In this document: positions 53,308 to 62,848 of the stretch, one piece after another
Layout: every line of letters starts with the position of its first letter
How positions within the stretch are numbered: position 1 is the stretch's first letter
NCBI RefSeq assembly: GCF_040643435.1
Contig: NZ_JBEYUH010000020.1
Location: forward strand, 14,681 to 78,680
DNA: 64,000 nt
Reading direction: 5' to 3'
DNA from: Rhodococcus sp040643435
Lineage (GTDB): Bacteria > Actinomycetota > Actinomycetes > Mycobacteriales > Mycobacteriaceae
Notes under the pieces: generated by a model
What the model was told of the DNA's origin: nothing
Databases searched by the model: none
Seen by the model: only the letters and a program-made list of their open reading frames with translations
Made by a program: the position numbers and the translations under genes

Positions 53308-53331
53308 TTCACCACCACTGCCCGGGCCCGA

Positions 53332-54573
53332 TCACTCGAGCGTTCTTGCACCCCGACTACCGGCGTCGGCGAGAGTCGCGGCCACCGACGTGGGGTGTGC
53401 TGTCCGACGTTGCACCCGCAATCCCAGAGCGAAGAGCACAAAGGCCAGGCAGGCGATCGTCGCGCCACCCAGTGCAATGGCCGAACCACCATCGTGCACC
53501 AGCTGCGCCCCGATCAACGGTGCGAGTGCAATGCCGACATAGTTCGTGGTGGAGAACCAGGAGAGTGACACCGTTGCCACCTGTGGTGCGATCGAGATCA
53601 ATTGATGCTGACGAGGAATGACAACCAGACACGACGCCACGCCGTACGCCGCAAATCCGACAGCAGCCAGTGCATAGCTGTTGCCGGCCGACGTGAGAAA
53701 GAGCAAGGTGCACGCCAACACCGCCGTGCCGAACAATCCGACGGGACCATGGCCCCATCTGTCGTCGAGCCGGCCTCCCGCCAAGGTTCCGGCAATGCCC
53801 GCTATTCCGATCAACAGCAACAGGATTGCCAATGGAGTGCCGGTACGGCCAGACACTTCGGCGCCGAAGATGTACACAATTTCCATAGCCAGTACGACGA
53901 GGACGTTGCCCACCAAGGCGATCAGCAGGAGGGGATTCGAGAAAACGGTGAGTAGCGCCCGCCCACCTGGAACGTGCCCGATCGGTAGATCTCGCACGAA
54001 CCCCATCATCGCAAAGGACACCAACGCTGCCAGTCCAGCGACGATCCCCATCGAAACCCGCCAGTCTGTCAAGGCGGCGAGAGCCGTGGCGATGGGTGCG
54101 CCCAGCGCGGTTGCAGCCGTGAAACCCACGCCTACCGCCGCCAGGGCGCGCCCCCGCCGCTCAGGAGCGACGAGCTCCGGCGCTACTGCCATAGCCACTG
54201 GCACCACGGCTGCAGCGCCCAATGCGGAGAGCGCACGACCACCGATGAACCAGGCGAGGGTCGGCGCCACTGCCGCTACCGACGTGCCGACGGCAACGAC
54301 AACGAGGCCGGTGGTCAGGACGGCGGTTCGGGAGCGGCGAGAGAAGACGGAAGCAAACAGGGGAGAGGCGATCGCGGCGACCAGCGCGTACGCCGTGATC
54401 CCATAGCTCACACTACCGATGGACACATCGAGCCCTTCGGCGATGTTCGGAAGGAGTCCGGCGATGTTCAGCGAGTTCGTCGTGACGACGAACGTTGCCA
54501 CACCGAGCAGGGCGAGCCGGACAGACGGTGAGTGGCCGTGCACAACACCTCGATTGCGGAAGTCGGGATCCAC
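53332..54573 (-). CDS. MFS transporter (12-helix)
   Basis: The 413-residue permease has about 12 helices (LALLGVATFVVTTNSLNIAG, LAAVGVGFTAATALGAPIAT, LAGGRLDDRWG) and resembles the arabinose/chloramphenicol efflux-type DHA1 group. The GTG 54573 start is chosen because AGGA lies a few bases upstream and the frame before it overlaps the ABC ATPase gene; GTG 54543 is an alternative. It is the last gene of the ABC transporter operon, 22 bases behind the second ATPase. It ends 24 bases from the convergent flavoprotein gene. Confidence 0.82.
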   Translation of the reverse strand: MDPDFRNRGVVHGHSPSVRLALLGVATFVVTTNSLNIAGLLPNIAEGLDVSIGSVSYGITAYALVAAIASPLFASVFSRRSRTAVLTTGLVVVAVGTSVAAVAPTLAWFIGGRALSALGAAAVVPVAMAVAPELVAPERRGRALAAVGVGFTAATALGAPIATALAALTDWRVSMGIVAGLAALVSFAMMGFVRDLPIGHVPGGRALLTVFSNPLLLIALVGNVLVVLAMEIVYIFGAEVSGRTGTPLAILLLLIGIAGIAGTLAGGRLDDRWGHGPVGLFGTAVLACTLLFLTSAGNSYALAAVGFAAYGVASCLVVIPRQHQLISIAPQVATVSLSWFSTTNYVGIALAPLIGAQLVHDGGSAIALGGATIACLAFVLFALGLRVQRRTAHPTSVAATLADAGSRGARTLE

Positions 54574-54595
54574 CGTTGTCCTGGTCCTTCTGCCC

Positions 54596-55588
54596 TCAGG
54601 ACGCCAGATGGCAGGCGACGAAATGCTCCGGTCGGACCTCGCGGATCTGTGGCTCCTCCTCGGCACAGATGGACTCTGCCCGTGGGCATCGCGTGCGGAA
54701 GCGGCATCCGCTCGGCGGATCGATGGGGGACGGCAGATCACCCGACAAGCTGAGCTGCTTCGGTGCGACCTCGGGATCCGGTTCGGGGATCGCCGACAGC
54801 AATGCCTCGGTGTACGGATGCAACGGGTCGGCATAGAGCAGATCCGGTGACGCAACTTCACAGATCTTGCCGAGGTACATCACCATCACCCGGTCACTGA
54901 CGTTCTTCACGACAGCGAGATCGTGAGCGATGAACAACAGTGTCAGCCCGTACCGTTCCTTCATGTCCTCGAGCAGATTGAGGATCTGGGCTTGGACCGA
55001 CACGTCGAGGGCGGAGACAGGTTCGTCACAGATCACCAGTTCGGGCTCCACCACTACGGCGCGGGCGATCGAGATGCGTTGGCACTGACCACCCGAGAAC
55101 TCGTGCGGTCGCCGGTCTCCCGCGACGGCCGGGTCGAGGCCGACCACCGAAAGTATGTCGTCGACCATGGCCTGCTTGGCTGCGCGACTGCGTCCGCCGG
55201 CGACATCCAGTCCTTCGGCGACGATGTGTCGGACCTTGCGCAGAGGATTGAGCGACGAGATGGGATCCTGGAAGATCATCTGGAGGGTTCCTCGCGCCGA
55301 GCGCAATTCACGCGGTGACATCGCAGCCAGATCGGCACCCTTGAACTTCACCTCTCCCGAGGTGGGCCGCGGCAATTGCATGACGGCCTTGGCAACGGTC
55401 GATTTTCCGCAACCCGATTCGCCCACCACGCCGAGCGTTTCGCCCCGTGCGATATCGAAGCTGACATCCGAGACCGCCTGTACCTTCCCGGTTCGTCCGG
55501 CGTCGTATTCCACGACGAGATTGCGGACGGTGAGCAGCAGATCGTGGCTGTCCGCTTCCCGTAGGTGGGCGGTTCCTGTACCGGCCAT
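54596..55588 (-). CDS. ABC importer ATPase, OppF/DppF type
   Basis: The 330-residue ATPase has Walker A GESGCGKST, signature FSGGQCQRI, Walker B LVICDEPVSALDVS and the oligopeptide-type C-terminal extension with Cys (GCRFRTRCPRAESIC), which binds an iron-sulfur cluster in some relatives. It powers the Opp/Dpp-type importer. The ATG directly abuts the stop of the partner ATPase gene. The signature has Cys where Gln-Arg-Gln is usual, a minor variant. Confidence 0.93.
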   Translation of the reverse strand: MAGTGTAHLREADSHDLLLTVRNLVVEYDAGRTGKVQAVSDVSFDIARGETLGVVGESGCGKSTVAKAVMQLPRPTSGEVKFKGADLAAMSPRELRSARGTLQMIFQDPISSLNPLRKVRHIVAEGLDVAGGRSRAAKQAMVDDILSVVGLDPAVAGDRRPHEFSGGQCQRISIARAVVVEPELVICDEPVSALDVSVQAQILNLLEDMKERYGLTLLFIAHDLAVVKNVSDRVMVMYLGKICEVASPDLLYADPLHPYTEALLSAIPEPDPEVAPKQLSLSGDLPSPIDPPSGCRFRTRCPRAESICAEEEPQIREVRPEHFVACHLAS

Positions 55589-56713
55589 CTAGTGCACGCT
55601 CCTCGAGTCCACGGGAAGACCGGCGGCGGTCCGCCCTTCGTCCAGATTGGTGGTCCACGCGTCGTCCCCGGCCTGCGTGCCGACGGGGAAGAAGCATGCG
55701 TGACGGTGCCGGTCGCCGGTCGTTCCGTCCGTCGTCAGTCTCGGCGTCTCGGCAAGACAACGTGGCCGCGCGTGCGGGCAACGCGCCGCGAATGCGCATC
55801 CCGGTGGTGGGTCGATGACGGTGGGTGGCCGGCCCGGGATCGCACGCAGGCGGGTGTGACTGGGGTCGGAGATCCGGGGAATCGACCCCACCAACGCTCT
55901 TGTGTACGGATGCCGCATCTCGCGGAAGAGGACCTTGGTCGGTGCCTGCTCGACGACTCGTCCGGCGTACATCACCGCGATCTCGTCGGACCTGCCGGCA
56001 ACCACGCCGAGGTCGTGCGTGATGAGAACCATCGCCATGTCCTGCTCGCGCTGCAGTCGCTCGAGCAAGGTGAGGATCTGATGTTGAACGGTCACGTCGA
56101 GTGCCGTCGTCGGCTCGTCGGCGATCAGCAGGCGTGGTGAGCATGCCAGTGCCAACGCGATCACGACGCGTTGCCGCATTCCTCCGGACAGATTGTGCGG
56201 GTATTGCTTCAGGCGCTTGCGCGGCTCGGGGATGCCCACCCATTCGAGCAGTTCTTCGGCTCGGGCGAGAGCTTCGGATTTGTTCATCGGCAGGTGACGG
56301 CGCAGCGTCTCGGTGAGTTGCGAACCGATTGTCAGCACCGGAGTAAGGGACGTCATCGGGTCCTGGAACACCATCGCCATCCGGGCACCCCACAGCTTCC
56401 GGGCTTCCTCCCGACCAAGGGTGGCAGTGTCGCGGCCCTCGAATTCGATCCTCGAACCGCTACGCACCACGGCACTCGGAGCGAGGATGTTCATCACGGC
56501 TCTCGACAGCACCGACTTGCCGGAACCGGATTCGCCAACGATCCCGAGTGTGCGTCCGGGTGCCACGTCGAGCGTGACGCCGTCGACCGCGCGGACCATG
56601 CCGCGGGGCGTATCGAACCAGACACGCAGGTCGGTCACCGACAGCGTCGGTGCTTCGGTGTCCTGCGGCAGCACCTGAGTCACAGTGCCGATGTCCTTTC
56701 CCTTGGAGGTCAC
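55589..56713 (-). CDS. ABC importer ATPase, OppD/DppD type
   Basis: The 374-residue ATPase has Walker A GESGSGKSV, signature LSGGMRQRV, Walker B LLIADEPTTALDVT, and the C-terminal Opp/Dpp extension (GCAFAARCPHARPRC). The GTG start overlaps the upstream permease stop by four bases (GTGA). Partner of the OppF-type ATPase. About 35 extra residues beyond the usual end show no recognisable motif. Confidence 0.93.
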   Translation of the reverse strand: MTSKGKDIGTVTQVLPQDTEAPTLSVTDLRVWFDTPRGMVRAVDGVTLDVAPGRTLGIVGESGSGKSVLSRAVMNILAPSAVVRSGSRIEFEGRDTATLGREEARKLWGARMAMVFQDPMTSLTPVLTIGSQLTETLRRHLPMNKSEALARAEELLEWVGIPEPRKRLKQYPHNLSGGMRQRVVIALALACSPRLLIADEPTTALDVTVQHQILTLLERLQREQDMAMVLITHDLGVVAGRSDEIAVMYAGRVVEQAPTKVLFREMRHPYTRALVGSIPRISDPSHTRLRAIPGRPPTVIDPPPGCAFAARCPHARPRCLAETPRLTTDGTTGDRHRHACFFPVGTQAGDDAWTTNLDEGRTAAGLPVDSRSVH

Positions 56714-57660
56714 AGCGACGACTCCCGTCCCACGCGTCCACGTGCCCAGTCACCGACCCGGTTGAGGGAGAACACCGTGAGGAAGAAGAACACGCCCGGC
56801 ACGAGCACCAGAGCCGGGTTCTCGTAGAGACTCTCCCGCCCGGCAGCGATCATTCCTCCCCAGCTCGGTGCAGGTGGGGGGACACCGAGTCCGAGGAAGC
56901 TCAGCGACCCTTCGGCGACGACCAGAGTGGCCGCGACGACGGTTGCGAACGAAACCACCGGCAGCAGCACATTGGGCAGGATTTCTCGGCGGAGTATGCG
57001 AGTGCTGCTCGACCCCATGGACTTCGCCGCGATGACGAACTCGCGATCCGCATAGGCGATGGTGTTGGCACGGGCGATACGCGCGAATGTCGGTGCCCCG
57101 ACCACACCGAGTCCGATCGCAAGGGTCACTGCACTCGGTTCCCGCAGTGCGACCAGCGCGATCAGGAGGATCAGCGGTGGGAACGCGAGGATCGTGTTGG
57201 TGGACAGATCGAAGACGACGTCGAATGCGCGACGGAAATACCCCGCGATGAGACCCGCGGCGGTGCCGATCACCATCGCCACCAAGGTGGCGCCGATCGC
57301 AACTGCCAGGGAAACCCGCGCGCCGTGCAGCGCGCGGCTGAGTTGATCGCGTCCGAGTTGATCGGTACCGAGGATGTGTTCGGCATTCTGGAAGGGCGGT
57401 AACGAATACAGATTCCCCACGAGGTCCGGAGCCGGCAACGGCAGCAGGTCGACGAACAGTGCGGCGAGCACGATCGCGACCAGCCAGCACCCGCCGAAGA
57501 ATGCCCCGACGTCCCGACGGCGCCGACGGCGCCCGGCGGGTTCCACTTCGGCCGATGGCGGAGTGAGTTCGTCGACTGGTGCGCTGCCGTGCTGCGGATC
57601 GAGGATCGGAAGCCGTTCTTCGGAGACGGTCGAGGCGGGTTTGTCGAGGCTGTGGCTCAC
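56710..57660 (-). CDS. ABC importer permease, OppC/DppC type
   Basis: The 316-residue permease has an N-terminal cytoplasmic stretch of about 55 residues with a poly-Arg patch (GRRRRRRD). About six helices follow, with the conserved HILGTDQLGRDQLSR segment of DppC proteins and the EAA-like loop (EFVIAAKSMGSSSTRILRREILPN). The GTG 57660 start overlaps the preceding stop (GTGA). Confidence 0.92.
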   Translation of the reverse strand: MSHSLDKPASTVSEERLPILDPQHGSAPVDELTPPSAEVEPAGRRRRRRDVGAFFGGCWLVAIVLAALFVDLLPLPAPDLVGNLYSLPPFQNAEHILGTDQLGRDQLSRALHGARVSLAVAIGATLVAMVIGTAAGLIAGYFRRAFDVVFDLSTNTILAFPPLILLIALVALREPSAVTLAIGLGVVGAPTFARIARANTIAYADREFVIAAKSMGSSSTRILRREILPNVLLPVVSFATVVAATLVVAEGSLSFLGLGVPPPAPSWGGMIAAGRESLYENPALVLVPGVFFFLTVFSLNRVGDWARGRVGRESSL

Positions 57661-58601
57661 GAAGTCCTCACTCTCGGGTCCAGAAGCGGATAGGTCAGAT
57701 CGACGAGAGCGTTGAGCAACACGTACGCGACCGCCACCACGAGGACGATGCCCTGCACCAGAAGGAAATCCCTGCCGGTGATCGCGGTGATCACCAGCGT
57801 GCCGAGACCTGGGAGCGAGAACAGCGACTCGACGATCACCGTTCCCCCGATCAGTCGGCCGAGCGAGACTCCCATCACCGTGAGAAGTGAGAACGCTGAG
57901 GGGCGCAGTGCGTGGACCATCAGGATCCGCGGTGTGGACAGTCCTCGTGCCCGCGCAGACAGGACGAAGTCCTGTTGGAGTGTCGCCACCATGTCGTTCC
58001 TGAGAAGGCGGATGAAACCCACCGTTTCGACGGCAGCGAGTGTCACGACCGGGAGAACAAGGCTGCGTAGGTGCGGCACAAGCCCTTCGGACAGTGGGGT
58101 CCATCCGGTGACCGGCAGTGCCGACAGTGTCACCGCGAAGACGAACACCAACAGCACGCCCAGGAGGAAGCTGGGGATCGACAGGGTGATCGAGCACAAG
58201 AACGTGGTTATGCGGTCCACGATCCCGCCCGGCCGATAACCCGAGTAGACACCGACAGGAACAGCGATGAGCAGTGCGAGAAGTATCGACACCGCGGCGA
58301 GTTCGAGGGTCACGGGCAAACGCTCGAGGATCGATTGCGTCACCGGAACCTGGGAGTGCATCGAACGTCCGAGGTCACCTTGAAGTGCACCGCCGAGCCA
58401 CGCCATGAAGCGCTCGGTGAGCGACCCGTTCAACCCGAACCTCTCCTCGGCGGCGGCGCGCATCTCCGGACTCGCGCCCTCGGGCAGAACCGAAGCGAGT
58501 CGATCACCCGGGATCGTTTCCAGAAGAAGAAAAGTCGTCACGCTCACCAGGCCGAGAACTGTGACGAGCTTCGCGACTTGCCGCATTGCGGACCGGTACA
58601 T
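57657..58601 (-). CDS. ABC importer permease, OppB/DppB type
   Basis: The 314-residue permease has about six helices, the B-type periplasmic entry (IPGDRLASVLPEGASPE, then GDLGRSMHSQVPV) and EAA loop DFVLSARARGLSTPRILMVHALRP. Its ATG overlaps the stop of the substrate-binding protein gene (TGATG). It pairs with the OppC-type subunit to form the channel. Confidence 0.92.
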   Translation of the reverse strand: MYRSAMRQVAKLVTVLGLVSVTTFLLLETIPGDRLASVLPEGASPEMRAAAEERFGLNGSLTERFMAWLGGALQGDLGRSMHSQVPVTQSILERLPVTLELAAVSILLALLIAVPVGVYSGYRPGGIVDRITTFLCSITLSIPSFLLGVLLVFVFAVTLSALPVTGWTPLSEGLVPHLRSLVLPVVTLAAVETVGFIRLLRNDMVATLQQDFVLSARARGLSTPRILMVHALRPSAFSLLTVMGVSLGRLIGGTVIVESLFSLPGLGTLVITAITGRDFLLVQGIVLVVAVAYVLLNALVDLTYPLLDPRVRTS

Positions 58602-60151
58602 CACTGCTGGATCCACACCAGCTCGGGACGGAACCAGTACTGGTAAGCCACTTCGACGCCATGAACGTTTGCCGGGCTGATCAGATCCGTGCGGGCGTGC
58701 CGCCAGAAGCGATAGGCGTTGGTGGCCACCAACTCGTTGATCGCCGTCTTGTATGCGCTCTCCACCACTGCCGGGTCGTTCGACGTGTGGGTGAGATCGA
58801 GAGCCTCGTCGACGGTCGGGTTCGAATAGCCCGAGTTGTTGGACGACCCTCCGGTACGGAACACCTTGTAGAGATTCTCGGGATGCGCGCCTCCCAGAGC
58901 GCTGACGATCAGGTCGTAGTCGCCGGAGGTCAGTGCGGCCGCGAAAGCAGCGCCTTCGAGAGGAGCAATACGTACGCGCAGACCGTCGACCTGCTGCAAC
59001 TGGGACTGGATCAGTTCGGCTGTCTGGCTCAGCACCGGGCTCCCGGCGGTGATGACATACGTGAGTTCGATATCGCCGGCGCCGGTACGGGCACGGTAAC
59101 CGTCGAGGAGTCGCTGGGCGCCTTCCACATCGCGCGCGGGCCAAAGCGAGGCCGAATCGTGGAACGGGCTGTCCTCCGGGACGAAACCCGACGCCACCGG
59201 CTCACCGGGGTAGACGGCGTTCATGATCTGCTCGTTGTCGATCAGCTTCGCGATAGCGGTGCGTACATCGGGATCGGCGAGTGCGCCGCGATGACTCGGC
59301 CGGACACCGGTGCCTCCGAGCAGGGTGCCGTGAGCGACGTTCATGCCCGCACTTTTCGCGCGCTCGGCATATTTCTGCACGGTGACCGCCATGACGTCGA
59401 CTTCCCCGGCCTGCAGGGCATTGAATCGCTGGTCGTCGGCGGGGATCGTCTTCAGCACAAGGCGGTCGACATACGGCCGGGGCTGGTCCCAATAGGACGG
59501 ATTGCGGTCGAGGACCATCTCCGTGCCGCGCGCCCACGAGGTGAGGGTGAAGGGGCCTGCGCCCACCGGGTTGTTGCCGAAATCGGCGCCTTTCGTCTCG
59601 ATCGCGCTGGGGGAGGCGATATATGCGAGTGCTTCGGTGAGGCCGAAGTCGAGCTGATAATTGACCTCTTTCGCCGTGACCGACAGAGTGGTCGGATCGA
59701 CGACCTCCCAGTCGATGGTCTTTGCGACGGAGGCGCTGGGCGACAGAAGAGCGGGATCCAGTATGCGGTCCCAGTTGAACGCGACGGCGGCTGCATCGAG
59801 CGGAGTGCCGTCGGTGAAGGTCAGGCCGGGCCGCAGTTTCAGCGTCCAGTTCTTGCCGTCCTCGGTGGTGAACGACTCCGCCATGCCCGGTTCGATCTCT
59901 CCGGTCTCGAGGTCGTAATAGAGCAACGCGCCGTATACCGCTTGGCACGGGCCGACGCCGATACCGATGGCGCAGGTCGCAGGATCGACGGATTGTGCCT
60001 CGGTGTTGTACGAATACACCAGCGTTCCACCACGTACGGGGTCGCCGGCAGGCGACACGGAAGACGCCGCTTCACCGCCGCACGCGGATACGAGCAATGC
60101 GACGGCAGCACCGGTACAGGCGGTTGTTGCCAGGCGTGGAGCAATCTTCAC
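58601..60151 (-). CDS. ABC importer substrate-binding lipoprotein, family 5
   Basis: The 516-residue family 5 solute-binding protein has a lipoprotein signal ending in the lipobox LVSAC (Cys ~23) and VRGGTLVYSYNTEAQSVDP at the mature N-terminus. GTG 60151 was chosen because GAGGAGA precedes it and the signal peptide starts there. Family 5 proteins bind peptides, nickel, opines or other small molecules, so a steroid-like or conjugate ligand is only suggested by context. First gene of the six-gene operon SBP-B-C-D-F-MFS. Confidence 0.92.
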   Translation of the reverse strand: MKIAPRLATTACTGAAVALLVSACGGEAASSVSPAGDPVRGGTLVYSYNTEAQSVDPATCAIGIGVGPCQAVYGALLYYDLETGEIEPGMAESFTTEDGKNWTLKLRPGLTFTDGTPLDAAAVAFNWDRILDPALLSPSASVAKTIDWEVVDPTTLSVTAKEVNYQLDFGLTEALAYIASPSAIETKGADFGNNPVGAGPFTLTSWARGTEMVLDRNPSYWDQPRPYVDRLVLKTIPADDQRFNALQAGEVDVMAVTVQKYAERAKSAGMNVAHGTLLGGTGVRPSHRGALADPDVRTAIAKLIDNEQIMNAVYPGEPVASGFVPEDSPFHDSASLWPARDVEGAQRLLDGYRARTGAGDIELTYVITAGSPVLSQTAELIQSQLQQVDGLRVRIAPLEGAAFAAALTSGDYDLIVSALGGAHPENLYKVFRTGGSSNNSGYSNPTVDEALDLTHTSNDPAVVESAYKTAINELVATNAYRFWRHARTDLISPANVHGVEVAYQYWFRPELVWIQQ

Positions 60152-60253
60152 AGCACTCTCCTCGACGACATCGGGGGTCAGGCGCGGGGCCAATGGAGAC
60201 CAAAGACAGTGAGTGCATTAGGTCACAGGTCGCAATGAGGGCCGAAACGGTTG

Positions 60254-60301
60254 TTCCACTGAGCGGGTGATCGGGTGGCTCCGCGGCGCTGCGAATACCT
60301 T
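60254..60301. promoter_or_regulatory. Degenerate regulon operator between ABC operon and SDR
   Basis: TTCCACTGAGCGGGT (60254-60268) keeps dyad symmetry. In the plus direction TACCTT lies 27 bases on (60296-60301). The minus -10 is unclear (CTAATG-like near 60216-60221). Confidence 0.5.
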
Positions 60302-60371
60302 TATGGATCAGAGTAATTGCCGAGTCGTATTCGAAGTCCACGACGCGGCCAGGTCGACGAAGCGGAGAACG

Positions 60372-61187
60372 ATGAAGGAACTGCGCGGTCGTGTCGCGGT
60401 CGTCACAGGCGGTGCGAGCGGAATCGGGTTCGGGCTGGCGACCAGATTTCTTCAGGAAGGGATGAAGGTCGTCGTCGCCGACAACGACAGTGACGGCTTG
60501 GCCCGAGCGGCGAAGGAGCTGTCTCGCTCCGGTGAGGTTCTGCCTGTGGATACCGATGTCGCCGAACCGGATTCGGTCCAGTCGCTGGCGGATGCGACGA
60601 TGAACCGCTTCGGGGCCGTTCACGTTCTCTGCAACAACGCGGGTGTCGGAGGTCTGCAGCGATTCGAGACCATGAGCCTGGCCACCTGGAACTGGACTCT
60701 CGGCGTGAATCTGTGGGGCGCTGTGCACGGTTGCCACATCTTCCTGCCTCTACTCGCGGCACAGGACGAGGCGTACATCGTCAATACGGCCTCCATGTCC
60801 GGCTTCCTGACCGGTCCGTATCTGCAGCCCTACACGGTGTCCAAGGCAGGTGTGGTCGCGCTCTCCGAGGCTCTGGCGAACGAGTTCGCGAAGGAATATC
60901 CCCACATCGGGGTCGCCGTCTTGTGCCCGGCCTACACGGCGACATCGATTCGCCACGACGAACGCAATGCTCCTGCGGGCCATGTGCCGCGAAGTCTGGC
61001 GGATCCTGTGACGGCCGAGCTTCGGGAGGCGGTGGACTCGATGATCGAGGAGGAGGGCATTTCGACTGCCGAAGTCGCCGATCTTGTGGTTCGCGGGATG
61101 GCAGAGCGCAAGACACACATCTTCCCGCACCCCGAATGGTTCGACTTCTGGCAGCAACGGGTCGACAGGGTCCGCGCTCAGCTCTGA
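60372..61187 (+). CDS. SDR family oxidoreductase
   Basis: A 271-residue classical SDR with TGGASGIG, NNAG, catalytic Ser in TASMSG and YTVSK. The acidic DND after the second strand points to NAD(H). C-terminal residues (HPEWFDFWQQRVDRV) resemble those of actinobacterial SDRs in lipid and steroid regions. ATG 60372 has GCGGAGA upstream; the frame is open to 60267 without an RBS. It is divergent from the ABC operon and shares its operator. A hairpin follows at 61280. Confidence 0.88.
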   Translation: MKELRGRVAVVTGGASGIGFGLATRFLQEGMKVVVADNDSDGLARAAKELSRSGEVLPVDTDVAEPDSVQSLADATMNRFGAVHVLCNNAGVGGLQRFETMSLATWNWTLGVNLWGAVHGCHIFLPLLAAQDEAYIVNTASMSGFLTGPYLQPYTVSKAGVVALSEALANEFAKEYPHIGVAVLCPAYTATSIRHDERNAPAGHVPRSLADPVTAELREAVDSMIEEEGISTAEVADLVVRGMAERKTHIFPHPEWFDFWQQRVDRVRAQL

Positions 61188-61279
61188 TCGTTCTGCGGCC
61201 GGATTCGATCGGACCGTGCCCTCGGCTCCTCGAAGAGTCGGGCGCAGTCCCGCGTTCTACCGGAAGCGGCGCACGGTGA

Positions 61280-61300
61280 CCGGAACCATGTCGGTTCCGG
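61280..61300 (+). terminator. Hairpin downstream of SDR gene
   Basis: An 8-base-pair stem CCGGAACC/GGTTCCGG with a 5-base loop, about 90 bases after the stop. Confidence 0.5.
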
Positions 61301-61609
61301 GCGTAAATCCGTCCGATTCTGTCGCGATTCGGTTGACGATCAGCCGGGCTACTATCCGGCTCTCTTGAAGCGGCGCTCCAGTACCGTGTTGCGCCGGGTC
61401 GAATAGTTCCCGGCTCTACGGCCGTCCCTCTCGCAGAAACAATTCGCGGACGCAATTTCACATTCATCTCCCGGATGCAGGTGTCGATCGGGAGTGCGCA
61501 CGAGATGCTCATTGGTCCGACGATCAGGCCACAGAAGGACAGTGCGGCCAACCGGGCGTTTCACACACCGGGAGGGCGCGACGCTCACACGACGATGTCG
61601 ACGCCAACC

Positions 61610-61661
61610 TCCCGCTCCGTGGAATCCGATCTGAACCGACGGGGTCGAAAGTGCTTATCGT
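61610..61661 (+). promoter_or_regulatory. Regulon operator and -10 for oxygenase-like gene
   Basis: TCCCGCTCCGTGGAA (61610-61624; left half perfect), 31 bases, then TATCGT (61656-61661). The start codon follows 51 bases later. Confidence 0.62.
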
Positions 61662-61712
61662 GTCGCGGATCGCCGTTCCGCCGGGCTGAGGCCGCGGCAG
61701 AGAGGAGCCCCA

Positions 61713-62756
61713 ATGACAACCCTCGAGCGCCATCCGATGATCCCCGTGGCGCCGCCTTCCGTGATCGACAACTTCTATACACCGGAGGAGATCGCGACGA
61801 TCTTCTCCGTGATCCGGGAGCACGGACCGTGGCGCCTGATTCTTGCTCATCATTTCTCCTCGACCGAGGAGTATCTCGCGATCTCGGGCGGAAAAGACCG
61901 CAAAGCGGACGCGAAATTGTCGGACTTCGTCGCGCCGGTGTTCCGGGGATTTCTCGGTAACGACGGTGTTGTCTTCTATCCCGAGCTACACGACATCTAT
62001 TTCGGGCGTAAGCTTCTCGACACCGCACGGTCGCTCCACGGAGCAAAGTACGGCATGGCGCACGACCTGCTCTTCAATCTGTGCGGGCCCTCGCACAGTT
62101 ACGATCCGGGTCATTTCGACACGGCTGTCTTCCGTGGCATGGGCTTGTTCAACACGCCGATCTGGCTGTTGGCGATCATGTCCAAATCCGGCCTCTTCGA
62201 CGCCTGGGAGGTCAAGTCGGCCCAGGTTCTCACATACTTCAACAGGTCCGATATCGACGGTGGTTTCACGTACTGGCCGGACGGCCCGGACGAGGACCCC
62301 GCCCGGATCGCGGCTCCGTTCTGGAATACCGCCTTTCTCACGGACAATTCCCGGATGTACCACCGCAGAGAATCGAACGGGGCCCGGGATCAGCGTGACT
62401 ATCCCGAGTTGGACATGACCTCCCGATTGCATGCCGAGGCGGACGGGCAGTGGTCGGTTCGAAATGGCGACAAAGAGATTCGGCGTTTCGATGAGGCAGA
62501 TATACGAGTGCTCGTTCACTACACAGCCTTGTTGTTCGACGATATCGACGATGTTCGCCGCTACCAGGACCACACCGACGACCTGACTCCCGACAAGGTG
62601 TTCGCAATCCTGATCGACGACATGCGAGCGAAAGGGCAGGTCGTCGACGAACCGAGCGACCCGATGAACGACATGGCATTCGTGGCGCGATTGACCGAGT
62701 TCTACAAGATGGCGCCCAGCCGTTATCCGGCGGAGGCCCCGCTCGAAGTGCGATGA
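61713..62756 (+). CDS. Putative 2-oxoglutarate/Fe(II)-type oxygenase-like protein
   Basis: A 347-residue soluble protein. The N-terminus (SVIDNFYTPEEIATIFSVI) resembles the first helix of many 2OG-Fe(II) oxygenases. His134-Phe-Asp136 (GHFDTAVFRG) and His217 followed by Arg (MYHRRESNG) could form the HxD...H iron facial triad and the cosubstrate Arg. I do not recognise a named family, and the motif assignment is inference. ATG 61713 has GAGAGGAG upstream. Its operator ties it to the catabolic regulon, so a hydroxylase role is plausible. A 20-base-pair terminator follows directly. Confidence 0.5.
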   Translation: MTTLERHPMIPVAPPSVIDNFYTPEEIATIFSVIREHGPWRLILAHHFSSTEEYLAISGGKDRKADAKLSDFVAPVFRGFLGNDGVVFYPELHDIYFGRKLLDTARSLHGAKYGMAHDLLFNLCGPSHSYDPGHFDTAVFRGMGLFNTPIWLLAIMSKSGLFDAWEVKSAQVLTYFNRSDIDGGFTYWPDGPDEDPARIAAPFWNTAFLTDNSRMYHRRESNGARDQRDYPELDMTSRLHAEADGQWSVRNGDKEIRRFDEADIRVLVHYTALLFDDIDDVRRYQDHTDDLTPDKVFAILIDDMRAKGQVVDEPSDPMNDMAFVARLTEFYKMAPSRYPAEAPLEVR

Positions 62757-62759
62757 GCG

Positions 62760-62803
62760 ACCGCTCTTCCGTGTCCGGCCGGCGCCGGACACGGAAGAGC
62801 GGT
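62760..62803. terminator. Bidirectional terminator
   Basis: A perfect 20-base-pair stem (ACCGCTCTTCCGTGTCCGGC and its complement) with a CGGC loop, between convergent genes. Confidence 0.93.
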
Positions 62804-62848
62804 GCCGAAGGTACGTGCTCGTCGCCAGGTAACCGTACCGAGTTCCGT

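Larger units (their letters stand above)
61188..61712. other. Gene-poor stretch between SDR and oxygenase-like gene
   Basis: No convincing gene is visible in 525 bases. It holds the hairpin at 61280-61300 and the operator plus -10 at 61610-61661. Short frames on both strands lack ribosome sites and recognisable motifs; it may be decayed sequence. Confidence 0.5.

Noticed and set aside
61475..61712. Short open frame (MQVSIGSAHEML...) before the oxygenase-like gene
   Set aside because: No RBS, no motif, and it continues as a shifted frame over the real gene.
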